Shown piece by piece: positions 10,901-23,879 of a stretch of 64,000 nucleotides of DNA. Location: NCBI RefSeq assembly GCF_003573695.1, contig NW_020621825.1:1-64000 (forward strand), written 5' to 3'. The notes under the pieces were generated by a model that worked only from the letters and a program-made list of their open reading frames with translations, did no database searches and had not been told where the DNA came from. Origin of the DNA: Papaver somniferum. Lineage: Eukaryota > Streptophyta > Magnoliopsida > Ranunculales > Papaveraceae. Positions within the stretch are counted from its first letter, which is position 1. Each line of letters opens with the position of its first letter. The position numbers were made by a program, and so were the translations under genes.

Positions 10901-12050
10901 TTCGAGTGTACATTCGAAAAATACACACTCGAAAAGACTCGAACGCTATAATTTAGCTCAAGAGGTGTCTATTTTGATTGGAAACATGCTATTGATCAGG
11001 ACATGTTGGTCTATAGACCCACATGATCTTGATATTTTAGCCAAGTTTCGAAGCCTAGGCCTCATAAACACGAATTTTCTACTTAGAGCAGTTTCGAGTG
11101 TACATTCGAAAAAATACACACTCGAAAAGACTCGAACGCTATAATTTAGCTCAAGAGGTGTCTATTTTGATTGGAAACATGCTATTGATCAGGACATGTT
11201 GGTCTATAGACCCACACGATCTTGATATTTTATCCAAATTTTGAAGTCTAGGCCACATAAACAAGATTTTTCTACTTAGAGCAGTTTCGAGTGTACATTC
11301 GAAAAATACACACTCGAAAAGACTCGAACGCTATAATTTAGCTCAAGAGGTGTCTATTTTGATTGAAAACATGCTAATTATCAGGACATGTTGGTCTATA
11401 GACCCACATGATCTTGATATTTTAGCCAAATTTTGAAGTCTAGGCCACATAAACAAAATTTTTCTACTTAGAGCAGTTTCAAGTGTACATTCAAAAAATA
11501 CACACTCGAAAAGAATCGAACGCTATAATTTAGCTCCAGAGATGTCTATTTTGATTGAAAACATGCTAATTATCAGAACATGTTGGTCTATCGACCCATA
11601 TGATCTTGATATTTTTGCCAAGTTTTGAAGCCTAGGCCTCATAAACACAAATTTTCTACTTAGAGCAGTTTCGAGTCTACATTCGAAAAATACACACTCG
11701 AAAAGACTCGAACGCTATAATTTAGCTCCAGAGATGTCTATTTTGATTGAAAACATGCTAATTATCAGGACATGTTGGTCTATAGACCCACATGATCTTG
11801 ATATTTTTGTCAAGTTTTGAAGCCTAGGCCTCATAAACACAAATTTTCTACTTAGAGCAGTTTCGAGTATACATTCGAAAAATACACACTCGAAAAGACT
11901 AGAACGCTATAATTTAGCTCAAGAGGTGTCTATTTTGATTGAAAACATGCTATTGATCAGGACATATTGGTCTATAAACTCACATGATCTTGATATTTTA
12001 GCCAAATTTTGAAGTCTAGGCCACATAAACAAGATTTTTCTACTTAGAGC
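7979..12050. repeat. Mixed satellite, with block B copy 2 at 10.25-10.86 kb
   Basis: Ordinary S1, S2, S3 and S5 monomers. One S4-like copy reads CAACCAGTGAC with TAGACACTCG near 8045-8095. Near 10254-10860 the block-B series appears in a short form with a single S4-S3 pair: CTTAATATTTTATCC, the 1-bp-short CGAAAATACAC, GAAAATATGC and CAACCGGTG at 10575. A 1-bp insertion (TTCGAAAAAATAC) lies near 11107; it is the only insertion I found. No non-satellite sequence is seen. Confidence 0.75.
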
Positions 12051-13330
12051 AGTTTCAAGTGTACATTCAAAAAATACACACTCGAAAAGACTCGAACGCT
12101 ATAATTTAGCTCCATAGATGTCTATTTTGATTGAAAACATGCTAATTATCAGGAAATGTTGGTCTATAGACCCACATGATTTTGATATTTTAGCCAAATT
12201 TTAAAGTCTAGGCCACATAAACAAGATTTTTCTACTTAGAGCAGTTTCGAGTGTACATTCGAAAAATACACACTCGAAAAGACTCGAACGCTATAATTTA
12301 GCTCCAGAGGTGTCTATTTTGATTGAAAACATGCTATTGATCAGGACATGTTGGTCTATAGACCCACATGATCTTGATATTTTAGCCAAATTTTGAAGTC
12401 TAGGCCACATAAACAAGATTTTTCTACTTAGAGCAGTTTCAAGTGTACATTCAAAAAATACACACTCGAAAAGACTCGAACGCTATAATTTAGCTCCAGA
12501 GATGTCTATTTTGATTGAAAACATGCTAATTATCAGGACATGTTGGTCTATAGACCCACATGATCTTGATATTTTAGCCAAAATTTGAAGTCTAGGCCAC
12601 ATAAACAAGATTTTCTACTTAGAGCAGTTTCGAGTGTACATTCGAAAAATACACACTCGAAAAGACTCGAACGCTATAATTTAGCTCAAGAGGTGTCTAT
12701 TTTGATTGAAAACATGCTATTGATCAGGACATGTTGGTCTATAGACCCACATGATCTTGATATTTTAGCCAAATTTTGAAGTCTAGGCCACATAAACAAG
12801 ATTTTTCTACTTAGAGCAGTTTCAAGTGTACATTCAAAAAATACACACTCGAAAAGACTCGAACGCTATAATTTATCTCAAGAGGTGTCTATTTTGATTG
12901 GAAACATGCTAATTATCAAGACATGTTGGTCTATAGACCCACATGATCTTGATATGTTAGCCAAATTTTGAAGTCTAGGCCACATAAACAAGATTTTTCT
13001 ACTTAGAGCAGTTTCGAGTGTACATTCGAAAAATACACACTCGAAAAGACTCGAACGCTATAATTTAGCTCAAGAGGTGTCTATTTTGATTGAAAACATG
13101 CTATTGATCAGGACATGTTGGTCTATAGACCCACATGATCTTGATATTTTAGCCAAATTTTGAAGTCTAGGCCACATAAACAAGATTTTTCTACTTAGAG
13201 CAGTTTCAAGTGTACATTCAAAAAATACACACTCGAAAAGAATCGAACGCTATAATTTAGCTCCAGAGATGTCTATTTTGATTGAAAACATGCTAATTAT
13301 CAGGACATGTTGGTCTATAGACCCACATGA
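12051..13330. repeat. 384-bp dimeric higher-order array
   Basis: Two monomer types alternate. One has CTCCAGAGATG with TAATTATC; the other has CTCAAGAGGTG or CTCCAGAGGTG with TATTGATC. The marker AGTTTCAAGTGTACATTCAA lies at 12051, 12435, 12818 and 13202, giving spacings of 384, 383 and 384. The 383 is explained by a 1-bp deletion near 12610. The interval therefore holds about three and a half dimers. Confidence 0.8.
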
Positions 13331-16326
13331 TCTTGATATTTTAGCCAAATTTTGAAGTCTAAGCCACATAAACAAGATTTTTCTACTTAGAGCAGTTTCG
13401 AGTGTACATTCGAAAAATACACACTCGAAAAGACTCGAACGCTATAATTTAGCTCAAGAGGTGTCTATTTTGATTGAAAACATGCTATTGATCAGGACAT
13501 GTTGGTCTATAGACCCACATGATCTTGATATTTTAGCCAAATTTTGAAGCCTAGGCTTCATAAACACGGATTTTCTACTTAGAGCAGTTTCGAGTGTACA
13601 TTCGAATAATACACACTCGAAAAGACTCGAACGCTATAATTTAGCTCAAGAGGTATCTATTTTGATTGGAAACATGCTAATGATCAGGACATGTTGGTCT
13701 ATAGACCTACATGATCTTGATATTTTAGCCAAATTTTGAAGTCTAGGCCACATAAACAAGATTTTTCTACTTAGAGCAGTTTCGAGTGTACATTCGAAAA
13801 ATACACACTCGAAAAGACTCGAACGCTATAATTTAGCTCAAGAGGTGTCTATTTTGATTGAAAACATGCTATTGATCAGGACATGTTGGTCTATAGACCC
13901 ACATGATCTTGATATTTTAGCCAAATTTTTAAGCTTAGGCCACATAAACAAGATTTTTCTACTTAAAGCAGTTTCGAGTGTACATTCAAATAATATACAC
14001 TCGAAAAGACTCGAACGCTATAATTTAGCTCAAGAGGTATCTATTTTGATTGGAAACATGCTAATGATCAGGACATGTTGGTCTATAGACCTACATGATC
14101 TTGATATTTTAGCCAAATTTTGAAGTCTAGGCCACATAAACAAGATTTTTCTACTTAGAGCAGTTTCGAGTGTACATTCGAAAAATACACACTCGAAAAG
14201 ACTCGAACGCTATAATTTAGCTCAAGAGGTGTCTATTTTGATTGAAAACATGCTAATTATCAGGACATGTTGGTCTATAGACCCACATGATCTTGATATT
14301 TTATCCAAGTTTTGAAGCCTAGGCCTCATAAACACGGATTTTCTACTTAGAGCAGTTTCGAGTGTACATTCGAATAATACACACTCGAAAAGACTCGAAC
14401 GCTATAATTTAGCTCAAGAGGTGTCTATTTTTATTGAAAACATGCTATTGATCAGGACATGTTGGTCAATAGACACACATGATCTTGATATTTTAGCCAA
14501 ATTTTGAAGCCTAGGCCTCATAAACACGGATTTTCTACTTAGAGCAGTTTCGAGTGTATATTCGAAAAATACACACTCGAAAAGACTCGAACGCTATAAT
14601 TTAGCTCAAGAGGTATCTATTTTGATTGGAAACATGCTAATGATCAGGACATGTTGGTCTATAGACCTACATGATCTTGATATTTTAGCCAAATTTTGAA
14701 GTCTAGGCCACATAAACAAGATTTTTCTACTTAGAGCAGTTTCGAGTGTACATTCGAAAAATACACACTCGAAAAGACTCGAACGCTATAATTTAGCTCA
14801 TGAGGTGTCTATTTTGATTGAAAACATGCTATTGATCAGGACATGTTGGTCTATTGACCCACATGATCTTCATATGTTAGCCAAGTTTTTAAGGCTAGGC
14901 CTCATAAACACGAATTTTCTACTTAGAGCAGTTTCGAGTGTATATTCGAAAAATACACACTCGAAAAGACTCGAACGCTATAATCTAGCTCAAGAGGTGT
15001 CTATTTTTATTGGAAACATGCTAATGATCAGGACATGTTGGTCTATAGACCTACATGATCTTGATATTTTATCCAAATTTTGAAGTCTAGGCCACATAAA
15101 AAAGATTTTTCTACTTAGAGCAGTTTCGAGTGTACATTCGAAAAATACACACTCGAAAAGACTCGAACGCTATAATTTAGCTCAAGAGGTGTCTATTTTG
15201 ATTGGAAACATGCTAATGATCAGGACATGTTGGTCTATAGATCTTGATATTTTAGCCAAATTTTGAAGTCTAGGCCACATAAACAAGATTTTTCTACTTA
15301 GAGCAGTTTCGAGTGTACATTCGAAAAATACACACTCGAAAAGACTCGAACGCTATAATTTAGCTCAAGAGGTGTCTATTTTAATTGAAAACATGCTAAT
15401 TATCAGGACATGTTGGTCTATAGACCCACATGATCTTGCTATTTTATCCAATTTTTGAAGCCTAGGCCTAATAAACACGGATTTTCTACTTAGATCAGTT
15501 TCGAGTGCATTCGAATAATACACACTCGAAAAGACTAGAACGCTATAATTTAGCTCAAGAGGTGTCTATTTTGATTGGAAACATGCTAATGATCAGGACA
15601 TGTTGGTCAATAGAACCACATAATCTTGATATTTTAGCCAAATTTTGAAGTCTAGGCCACATAAACAAGATTTTTCTACTTAGAGCAGTTTCGAGTGTAC
15701 ATTCGAAAAATACACACTCGAAAAGACTCGAACGCTATAATTTAGCTCAAGAGGTGTCTATTTTGATTGAAAGCATGCTATTGATCAGGACATGTTGGTC
15801 TATAGACCCACATGATCTTGATATTTTAGCCAAATTTTGAAGTCTAGGCCACATAAACAAGATTTTTCTACTTAGAGCAGTTTCGAGTGTACATTCGAAA
15901 AACACACAATCGAAAAGACTCGAACGCTATAATTTAGATCGACAGGTGTCTATTTTATTGGAAACATGCTAATGATCAGGACATGTTGGTCTATAGACCC
16001 ACATGATCTTGATATTTTAGCCAAATTTTGAAGTCTAGGCCACATAAACAAGATTTTTCTACTTAGAGCTGTTTCGAGTGTACATTAGAAAAATACACAC
16101 TCGAAAAGACTCGAACGCTATAATTTAGCTCAAGAGGTGTCTATTTTGATTGTAAACATGCTATTGATCAGGACATGTTGGTCTATTGACCCACATGATC
16201 TTGATATTTTAGCCAAATTTTGAAGTCTAGGCCACATAAACAAGATTTTTCTACTTAGAGCAGTTTCGAGTGTACATTCGAAAAATACACACTCGAAAAG
16301 ACTCGAACGCTATAATTTAGCTCAAG
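13331..16326. repeat. Mixed satellite, with a block shared with 32.2 and 35.7 kb
   Basis: About 14705-15110 matches about 32157-32560 and 35611-36010. All three share CTCATGAGG, TTCATATG, TTTTTAAGG, CTATAATCTAGCTC, TTTTATCCAAATTTTG and the unusual CATAAAAAAGATT. The remainder is S1 and S2 monomers. The interval carries a 9-bp deletion near 15240, a 2-bp deletion near 15505 and a 1-bp deletion near 15950, so indels are locally dense. Confidence 0.75.
15200..15270. repeat. Monomer with a 9-bp deletion beside dyad 1
   Basis: The sequence reads GGTCTATAGATCTTGAT where others read GGTCTATAGACCCACATGATC, so nine bases (ACCCACATG) are missing. The deletion lies between the GA of TATAGA and the GATC that follows. 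Like the 3.15-kb deletion it removes the right half of dyad 1. Confidence 0.85.
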
Positions 16327-17106
16327 AGGTGTCTATTTTGATTGAAAACATGCTAATTATCAGGACATGTTGGTCTATAGACCCACATGATCTTGATATT
16401 TTAGCCAAATTTTGAAGTCTAGGCCACATAAACAAGATTTTTCTACTTAGAGCAGTTTCGAGTGTACATTCGAAAAATACACACTCGAAAAGACTCGAAC
16501 GCTATAATTTAGCTCAATAGATGTCTATTTTGATTGAAAACATGCTAATTATCAGGACATGTTGGTCTATAGACCCACATGATCTTGATATTTTAGCCAT
16601 GTTTTGAAGCCTAGGCCTCATAAACACAAATTTTCTACTTAGAGCAGTTTCGAGTGCACATTCGAAAAATACACACTCGAAAAGACTAGAACGCTATAAT
16701 TTATCTCAAGAAGTGTCTATTTTGATTGGAAACATGCTAATGATCAGGACATGTTGGTCTATAGATCCAGATGATCTTGATATTTTAGCAAAATTTTGAA
16801 ATTTAGGCCTCATAAACAAGATTTGTCTACTTAGAGCAGTTTCGAGTGTACATTCGAAAAATACACACTCGAAAAGACTCGAACGCTATAATTTAGCTCA
16901 AGAGGTGTCTATTTTGATTGAAAACATGCTATTGATCAGGACATGTTGGTCTATAGACCCACATGATCTTGATATTTTAGCCAAATTTTGAAGTCTAGGC
17001 CACATAAACAAGATTTTTCTACTTAGAGCAGTTTCGAGTGTACATTCGAAAAATACACACTCGAAAAGACTCGAACGCTATAATTTAGCTCAAGAGGTGT
17101 CTATTT
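16327..17106. repeat. Dispersed duplication, copy 1 (partner 28992-29771)
   Basis: By eye, these ~780 bases match 28992-29771 without a difference at a constant offset of 12665, which is 66 monomers less 7 bp of net indels. Private markers shared by both copies include CTCAATAGATG, GCCATGTTTTGAAGCC, GAGTGCACATTCG, CTCAAGAAGTG and GAAATTTAGGCC. Outside the block the neighbours differ: the left edge is at GAGG versus CAGG and the right edge at TTTTGATTG versus TTTTAATTG. Confidence 0.85.
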
Positions 17107-18420
17107 TGATTGAAAACATGCTAATTATCAGGACATGTTGGTCTATAGACCCACATGATCTTGATATTTTAGCCAAGTTTCGAATCCTAGGCCTCATAAA
17201 CACAAATTTTCTACTTAGAGCAGTTTCGAGTGTACATTCGAAAAATACACACTCGAAAAGACTCGAACGCTATAATTTAGCTCAAGAGGTGTCTATTTTG
17301 ATTGAAAACATGCTAATTATCAGGACATGTTGGTCTATAGACCCACATGATCTTGATATTTTAGCCAAATTTTGAAGTCTAGGCCACATAAACAAGATTT
17401 TTCTACTTAGAGCAGTTTCGAGTGTACATTCGAAAAATACACACTCGAAAAGACTCGAACGCTATAATTTAGCTCAAGAGGTGTCTATTTTGATTGAAAA
17501 CATGCTATTGATCAGGACATGTTGGTCTATAGACCCACATGATCTTGATATTTTATCCAAGTTTTGAAGCCTAGGCTTCATAAACACGGATATTCTACTT
17601 AGAGCAGTTTCGAGTGTACATTCGAATAATACACACTCGAAAAGACTCGAACGCTATAATTTAGCTCAAGAGGTGTCTATTTTGATTGGAAACATGCTAA
17701 TGATCAGGACATGTTGGTCTATAGATCCACATGATCTTGATATTTTAGCCAAATTTTGAAGTCTAGGCCACATAAACAAGATTTTTCTACTTAGAGCAGT
17801 TTCGAGTGTACATTCGAAAAATACACACTCGAAAAGACTCGAACGCTATAATTTAGCTCAAGAGGTGTCTATTTTGATTGAAAACATGCTATTGATCAGG
17901 ACATGTTGGTCTATAGACACACATGATCTTGATATTTTAGCCAAATTTTGAAGTCTAGGCCACATAAACAAGATTTTTCTACTTAGAGCAGTTTCGAGTG
18001 TACATTCGAATAATACACACTCGAAAAGACTCGAACGCTATAATTTAGCTCAAGAGATATCTATTTTGATTGAAAACATGCTAATTATCAGGACATGTTG
18101 GTCTATAGACCCACATGATCTTGATATTTTAGCCAAGTTTTGAAGCCTAGGCCTCATACACACGAATTTTCTACTTAGAGCAGTTTCGAGTGTATATTCG
18201 AAAAATACACACTCGAAAAGACTCGAACGCTATAATTTAGCTCAAGAGGTGTCTATATTGATTGGAAACCTGCTAATTATCAGGACATGTTGGTCTATAG
18301 ACCCACATGATCTTGATATTTTAGCCAAATTTTGAAGTCTAGGCCACATAAACAAGATTTTTCTACTTAGAGCAGTTTCGAGTGTACATTCGAAAAATAC
18401 ACACTCGAAAAGACTCGAAC
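17107..18420. repeat. Mixed S1, S2 and S3 satellite
   Basis: About seven ordinary monomers. One near 17180 has TTTCGAATCC in place of TTTTGA. This changes the usual in-frame TGA to CGA and creates the longer open frame at 17097-17375, which I do not regard as a gene. Nothing else is seen. Confidence 0.75.
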
Positions 18421-19110
18421 GCTATAATTTAGCTCAAGAGGTGTCTATTTTGATTGAAAACATGCTAATTATCAGGACATGTTGGTATATAGACCCACAT
18501 GATCTTGATATTTTATCCAAGTTTTGAAGCCTAGGCCTCATAAACACGGATTTTCTACTTAGAGCAGTTTCGAGTGTACATTCGAATAATACACACTCGA
18601 AAAGACTCGAACGCTATAATTTATCTCAAGAGCTGTCTATTTTGATTGAAAACATGCTAATTATCAGGACATGTTGGTATATAGACCCACATGATCTTGA
18701 TATTTTATCCAAGTTTTGAAGCCTAGGCCTCATAAACACGGATTTTCTACTTAGAGCAGTTTCGAGTGTACATTCGAATAACACACACTCGAAAAGACTC
18801 GAACGCTATAATTTATCTCAAGAGATGTCTATTTCGATTGAAAACATGCTAATTATCAGGACATGTTGGTATATAGACCCACATGATCTTGATATTTTAT
18901 CCAAGTTTTGAAGCCTAGGCCTCATAAACACGGATTTTCTACTTAGAGCAGTTTCGAGTGTACATTCGAATAATACACACTCGAAAAGACTCGAACGCTA
19001 TAATTTATCTAAAGAGATGTCTATTTTGATTGAAAACATGCTAATTATCAGGACATGTTGGTATATAGACCCACATGATCTTGATATTTTAGCCAAGTTT
19101 TGAAGCCTAG
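18420..19110. repeat. Run of four homogenised monomers
   Basis: GGTATATAG, a rare change in dyad 1, occurs at 18484, 18676, 18868 and 19060, exactly 192 apart. The four copies share TAATTATC; three share TTTTATCCAAGTTTTG and CACGGATTTTC, and the fourth departs from these. They differ from one another only at scattered bases (GAGCTG/GAGATG, ATTTCGATTG, CACACACTCG, CTAAAGAG). Serial single-unit duplication is the simplest reading. Confidence 0.85.
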
Positions 19111-19439
19111 GCCTCATAAACACGAATTTTCTACTTAGAGCAGTTTCGAGTGTATATTCGAAAAATACACACTCGAAAAGACTCGAACGCTATAATTTAG
19201 CTCAAGAGGTGTCTATATTGATTGGAAACATGCTAATGATCAGGACATGTTGGTCTATAGACCCACATGATCTTGATATTTTAGCCAAATTTTGAAGTCT
19301 AGGCCACATAAACAAGATTTTTCTACTTAGAGCAGTTTCGAGTGTACGTTCGAAAAATACACACTCGAAAAGACTAGAACGCTATAATTTATCTCAAGAG
19401 ATGTCTATTTTGATTGAAAACATGCTAATTATCAGGACA
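19111..19439. repeat. Short mixed satellite interval
   Basis: Under two monomers of ordinary S1 and S3 type. One copy has TGTACGTTCG, which adds a CpG to the TCGA cluster. Nothing else is seen. Confidence 0.7.
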
Positions 19440-20247
19440 TGTTGGTCTATAGACCCACATGATCTTGATATTTTAGCCAAGTTTTGAAGCCTAGGCCTCA
19501 TACACACGAATTTTCTACTTAGAGCAGTTTCGAGTGTATATTCGAAAAATACACACTCGAAAAGACTCGAACGCTATAATTTAGCTTAAGAGGGGTCTAT
19601 ATTGATTGGAAACATGCTAATTATCAGGACATGTTGGTCTATAGACCCACATGATCTTGATATTTTAGCCAAATTTTGAAGTCTAGGCCACATAAACAAG
19701 ATTTTTCTACTTAGAGCAGTTTCGAGTGTACATTCGAAAAATACACACTCGAAAAGACTCGAACGCTATAATTTAGCTCAAGAGGTGTCTATTTTGATTG
19801 AAAACATGCTATTGATCAGGACATGTTGGTCTATAGACCCACATGATCTTGATATTTTAGCCAAATTTTGAAGTCTAGGCCACATAAACAAGATTTTTCT
19901 ACTTAGAGCAGTTTCGAGTGTACATTCGAAAAATACACACTCGAAAAGACTCGAACGTTATAATTTAGCTGAAGAGGTGTCTATTTTGATTGAAAACATG
20001 CTAATTATCAGGACATGTTGGTCTATATACCCACATGATCTTGATATTATAGCCAAGTTTTGAAGCCTAGGCCTCATAAACACAAATTTTCTACTTAGAG
20101 CAGTTTCGAGTGTACATTCGAAAAATACACACTCAAAAAGACTCGAACGCTATAATTTAGCTCAAGAGGTGTCTATTTTGATTGGAAACATGCTAATGAT
20201 CAAGACATGTTGGTCTATAGACCTAAATGATCTTGATATTTTAGCCA
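19440..20247. repeat. Dispersed duplication, copy 1 (partner 63193-64000)
   Basis: Private markers occur in the same order in both places at an offset of 43753: GCTTAAGAGGGGTCTATATTG (19584 and 63337), CTGAAGAGGTG, CTATATACCCAC, GATATTATAGCC and CACTCAAAAAGACTCG. The offset equals 228 monomers less the intervening net indels. Part of the series (CTATATACCCAC to CTCAAAAAG) also recurs near 41127-41400. The partner runs to the window edge, so the true length is unknown. Confidence 0.8.
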
Positions 20248-23200
20248 AATTTTGAAGTCTAGGCCACATAAACAAGATTTTTCTACTTAGAGCAGTTTCG
20301 AGTGTACATTCGAAAAATACACACTCGAAAAGACTCGAACGCTATAATTTAGCTCAAGAGGTGTCTATTTTGATTGAAAACATGCTATTGATCAGGACAT
20401 GTTGGTCTATAGACCCACATGATCTTGATATTTTAGCCAAATTTTGAAGTCTAGGCCACATAAACAAGATTTTTCTACTTAGAGCAGTTTCGAGTGTACA
20501 TTCAAAAAATACACACTCGAAAAGACTCGAACGCTATAAATTAGCTCCATAGGTGTCTATTTTGATTGAAAACATGCTAATTATCAGGACATGTTGGTCT
20601 ATAGACCCACATGATCTTGATATTTTAGCCAAGTTTTGAAGCCTAGTCCACAAAAACAAGATTTTTCTACTTAGAGCAGTTTCGAGTGTACATTCGAAAA
20701 ATACACACTCGAAAAGACTCGAACGCTATAATTTAGCTCAAGAGGTGTCTATTTTGATTGAAAACATGCTAATTATCAGGACATGTTGGTCTATAGACCC
20801 ACATGATCTTGATATTTTATCCAAGTTTTGAAGCCTAGGCCTCATAAACACGGATTTTCTACTTAGAGCAGTTTCGAGTGTACATTCGAATAATACACAC
20901 TCGAAAAGACTCGAACGCTATAATTTAGCTCAAGAGATGTCTATTTTGATTGAAAACCTGCTAATTATCAGGACATGTTGGTCTATAGACCCACATGATC
21001 TTGATATTTTAGCCAAATTTTGAAGTCTAGGCCACATAAACAAGATTTTTCTACTTAGAGCAGTTTCGAGTGTACATTCGAATAATACACACTCGAAAAG
21101 ACTCGACCGCTATAATTTAGATCAACAAGTTTCTATTTTTATTGGAAACATGCTATTGATCAGGACATGTTGGTCTATAGACCCACATGATCTTGATATT
21201 TTAGCCAAATTTTGAAGCCTAGGCCACATAAACAAGATTTTTCTACTTAGAGCAGTTTCGAGTGTACATTCAAATATTACGCACTCGAAAAGACTCGAAC
21301 GCTATAATTTAGCTCAAGAGGTGTCTATTTTGATTGAAAACATGCTATTGATCAGGACATGTTGGTCTATAGACCCACATGATCTTGATATTTTAGCCAA
21401 ATTTTGAAGTCTAGGCCACATAAACAAGATTTTTCTACTTAGAGCAGTTTCGAGTGTACATTCGAAAAATACACACTCGAAAAGACTCGAACGCTATAAT
21501 TTAGCTCATGAGGTGTCTATTTTGATTGAAAACATGCTATTGATCAGGACATGTTGGTCTATTGACCCACATGATCTTCATATGTTAGCCAAGTTTTGAA
21601 GGCTAGGCCTCATAAACACGAATTTTCTACTTAGAGCAGTTTCGAGTGTATATTCGAAAAATACACACTCGAAAAGACTCGAACGCTATAATTTAGCTCA
21701 AGAGGTATCTATTTGGATTGGAAACATGCTAATGATCAGGACATGTTGGTCTATAGACCTACATGATCTTGATATTTTAGCCAAATTTTGAAGTCTAGGC
21801 CACATAAACAAGATTTTTCTACTTAGAGCAGTTTCGAGTGTACATTCGAAAAATACACACTCGAAAAGACTCGAACGTTATAATTTAGCTGAAGAGGTGT
21901 CTATTTTGATTGAAAACATGCTATTGATCAGGACATGTTGGTCTATAGACCCACATGATCTTGATATTTTAGCCAAGTTTTGAAACCTAGGCCTCATACA
22001 AACGAATTTTCTACTTAGAGCAGTTTCGAGTGTATATTCGAAAAATACACACTCAAAAAGACTCGAACGCTATAATTTAGCTCAAGAGGTGTCTATTTTG
22101 ATTGGAAACATGCTAATGATCAGGACATGTTGGTCTATAAACCTACATGATCTTGATATTTTAGCCAAATTTTGAAGTCTAGGCCACATAAACAAGATTT
22201 TTCTACTTAGAGCAGTTTCGAGTGTACATTCGAAAAATACACACTCGAAAAGACTCGAATGCTATAATTTAGCTCAAGAGGTGTCTATTTTGATTGAAAA
22301 CATGCTATTGATCAGGACATGTTGGTCTATAGACCCACATGATCTTGATATTTTAGCCAAATTTTGAAGTCTAGGCCACATAAACAAGATTTTTCTACTT
22401 AGAGCAGTTTCGAGTGTACATTCAAAAAATACACACTCGAAAAGACTCGAACTCTATAATTTAGCTCAAGAGGTGTCTATTTTGATTGAAAACATGCTAT
22501 TGATCAGGACATGTTGGTCTATAGACCCACATGATCTTGATATTTTAGCCAAATTTTGAAGTCTAGGCGACATAAACAAGATTTTTCTACTTAGAGCAGT
22601 TTCGAGTGTACATTCAAAAAATACACACTCGAAAAGACTAGAACGCTATAATTTAGCTCAAGAGGTGTCTATTTTGATTGAAAACATGCTAATTATCAGG
22701 ACATGTTGGTATATAGACCCACATGATCTTGATATTTTTGCCAAGTTTTGAAGCCTAGGCCTCATAAACACGAGTTTTCTACTTAGAGCAGTTTCGAGTG
22801 TACATTCGAATAATACACACTCGAAAAGACTCGAACGCTATAATTTATCTCAAGAGATGTCTATTTTGATTGAAAACATGCTAATTATCAGGACATGTTG
22901 GTCTATAGACCCACATGATCTTGATATTTTAGCCAAATTTTGAAGTCTAGGCCACATAAACAAGATTTTTCTACTTAGAGCAGTTTCGAGTGTACATTCG
23001 AAAAATACACACTCGAAAAGACTCGAACGCTATAATTTAGCTCCAGAGGTGTCTATTTTGATTGAAAACATGCTATTGATCAGGACATGTTGGTCTATAG
23101 ACCCACATGATCTTGATATTTTAGCCAAATTTTGAAGTCTAGGCCACATAAACAAGATTTTTCTACTTAGAGCAGTTTCAAGTGTACATTCAAAAAATAC

Positions 23201-23879
23201 ACACTCGAAAAGAATCGAACGCTATAATTTAGCTCCAGAGATGTCTATTTTGATTAAAACATGATAATTATCAGGACATGTTGGTCTATCGACCCACATG
23301 ATCTTGATATTTTTGCCAAGTTTTAAAGCCTAGGCCTCATAAACACAAATTTTCTACTTAGAGCAGTTTCGAGTGTACATTCGAAAAATACACACTCGAA
23401 AAGACTAGAACGCTATAATTTAGCTCAAGAGGTGTCTATTTTGATTGGAAACATGCTAATGATCAGGACATGTTGGTCTATAGACCCACAGGATTTTGAT
23501 ATTTTAGCCAAATTTTGAAGTCTAGGCCACATAAACAAGATTTTTCTACTTAGAGCAGTTTCGAGTGTACATTCGAAAAATACACACTCGAAAAGACTCG
23601 AACGCTATAATTTAGCTCAAGAGGTGTCTATTTTGATTGAAAACATGCTATTGATCAGGACATGTTGGTCTATAGACCCACATGATCTTGATATTTTAGC
23701 CAAGTTTTGAAGCCTAGGCCTCATAAACACAAATTTTCTACTTAGAGAAGTTTCGAGTGTACATTCGAAAAATACACACTCGAAAAGACTAGAACGCTAT
23801 AATTTAGCTCAAGAGGTGTCTATTTTGATTGGAAACATGCTAATGATCAGGACATGTTGGTCAATAGACCTACATGATC
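20248..23879. repeat. Mixed satellite
   Basis: S1, S2, S3 and S5 monomers, without a clear local higher-order period that I could follow. Of note are CTATAAATTAGCTCCATAGG near 20533, shared with 33390, 41451 and 42411; GCCTAGTCCACAAAAAC at 20641; and a 1-bp deletion near 23261. No genes or foreign insertions are seen. Confidence 0.7.
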
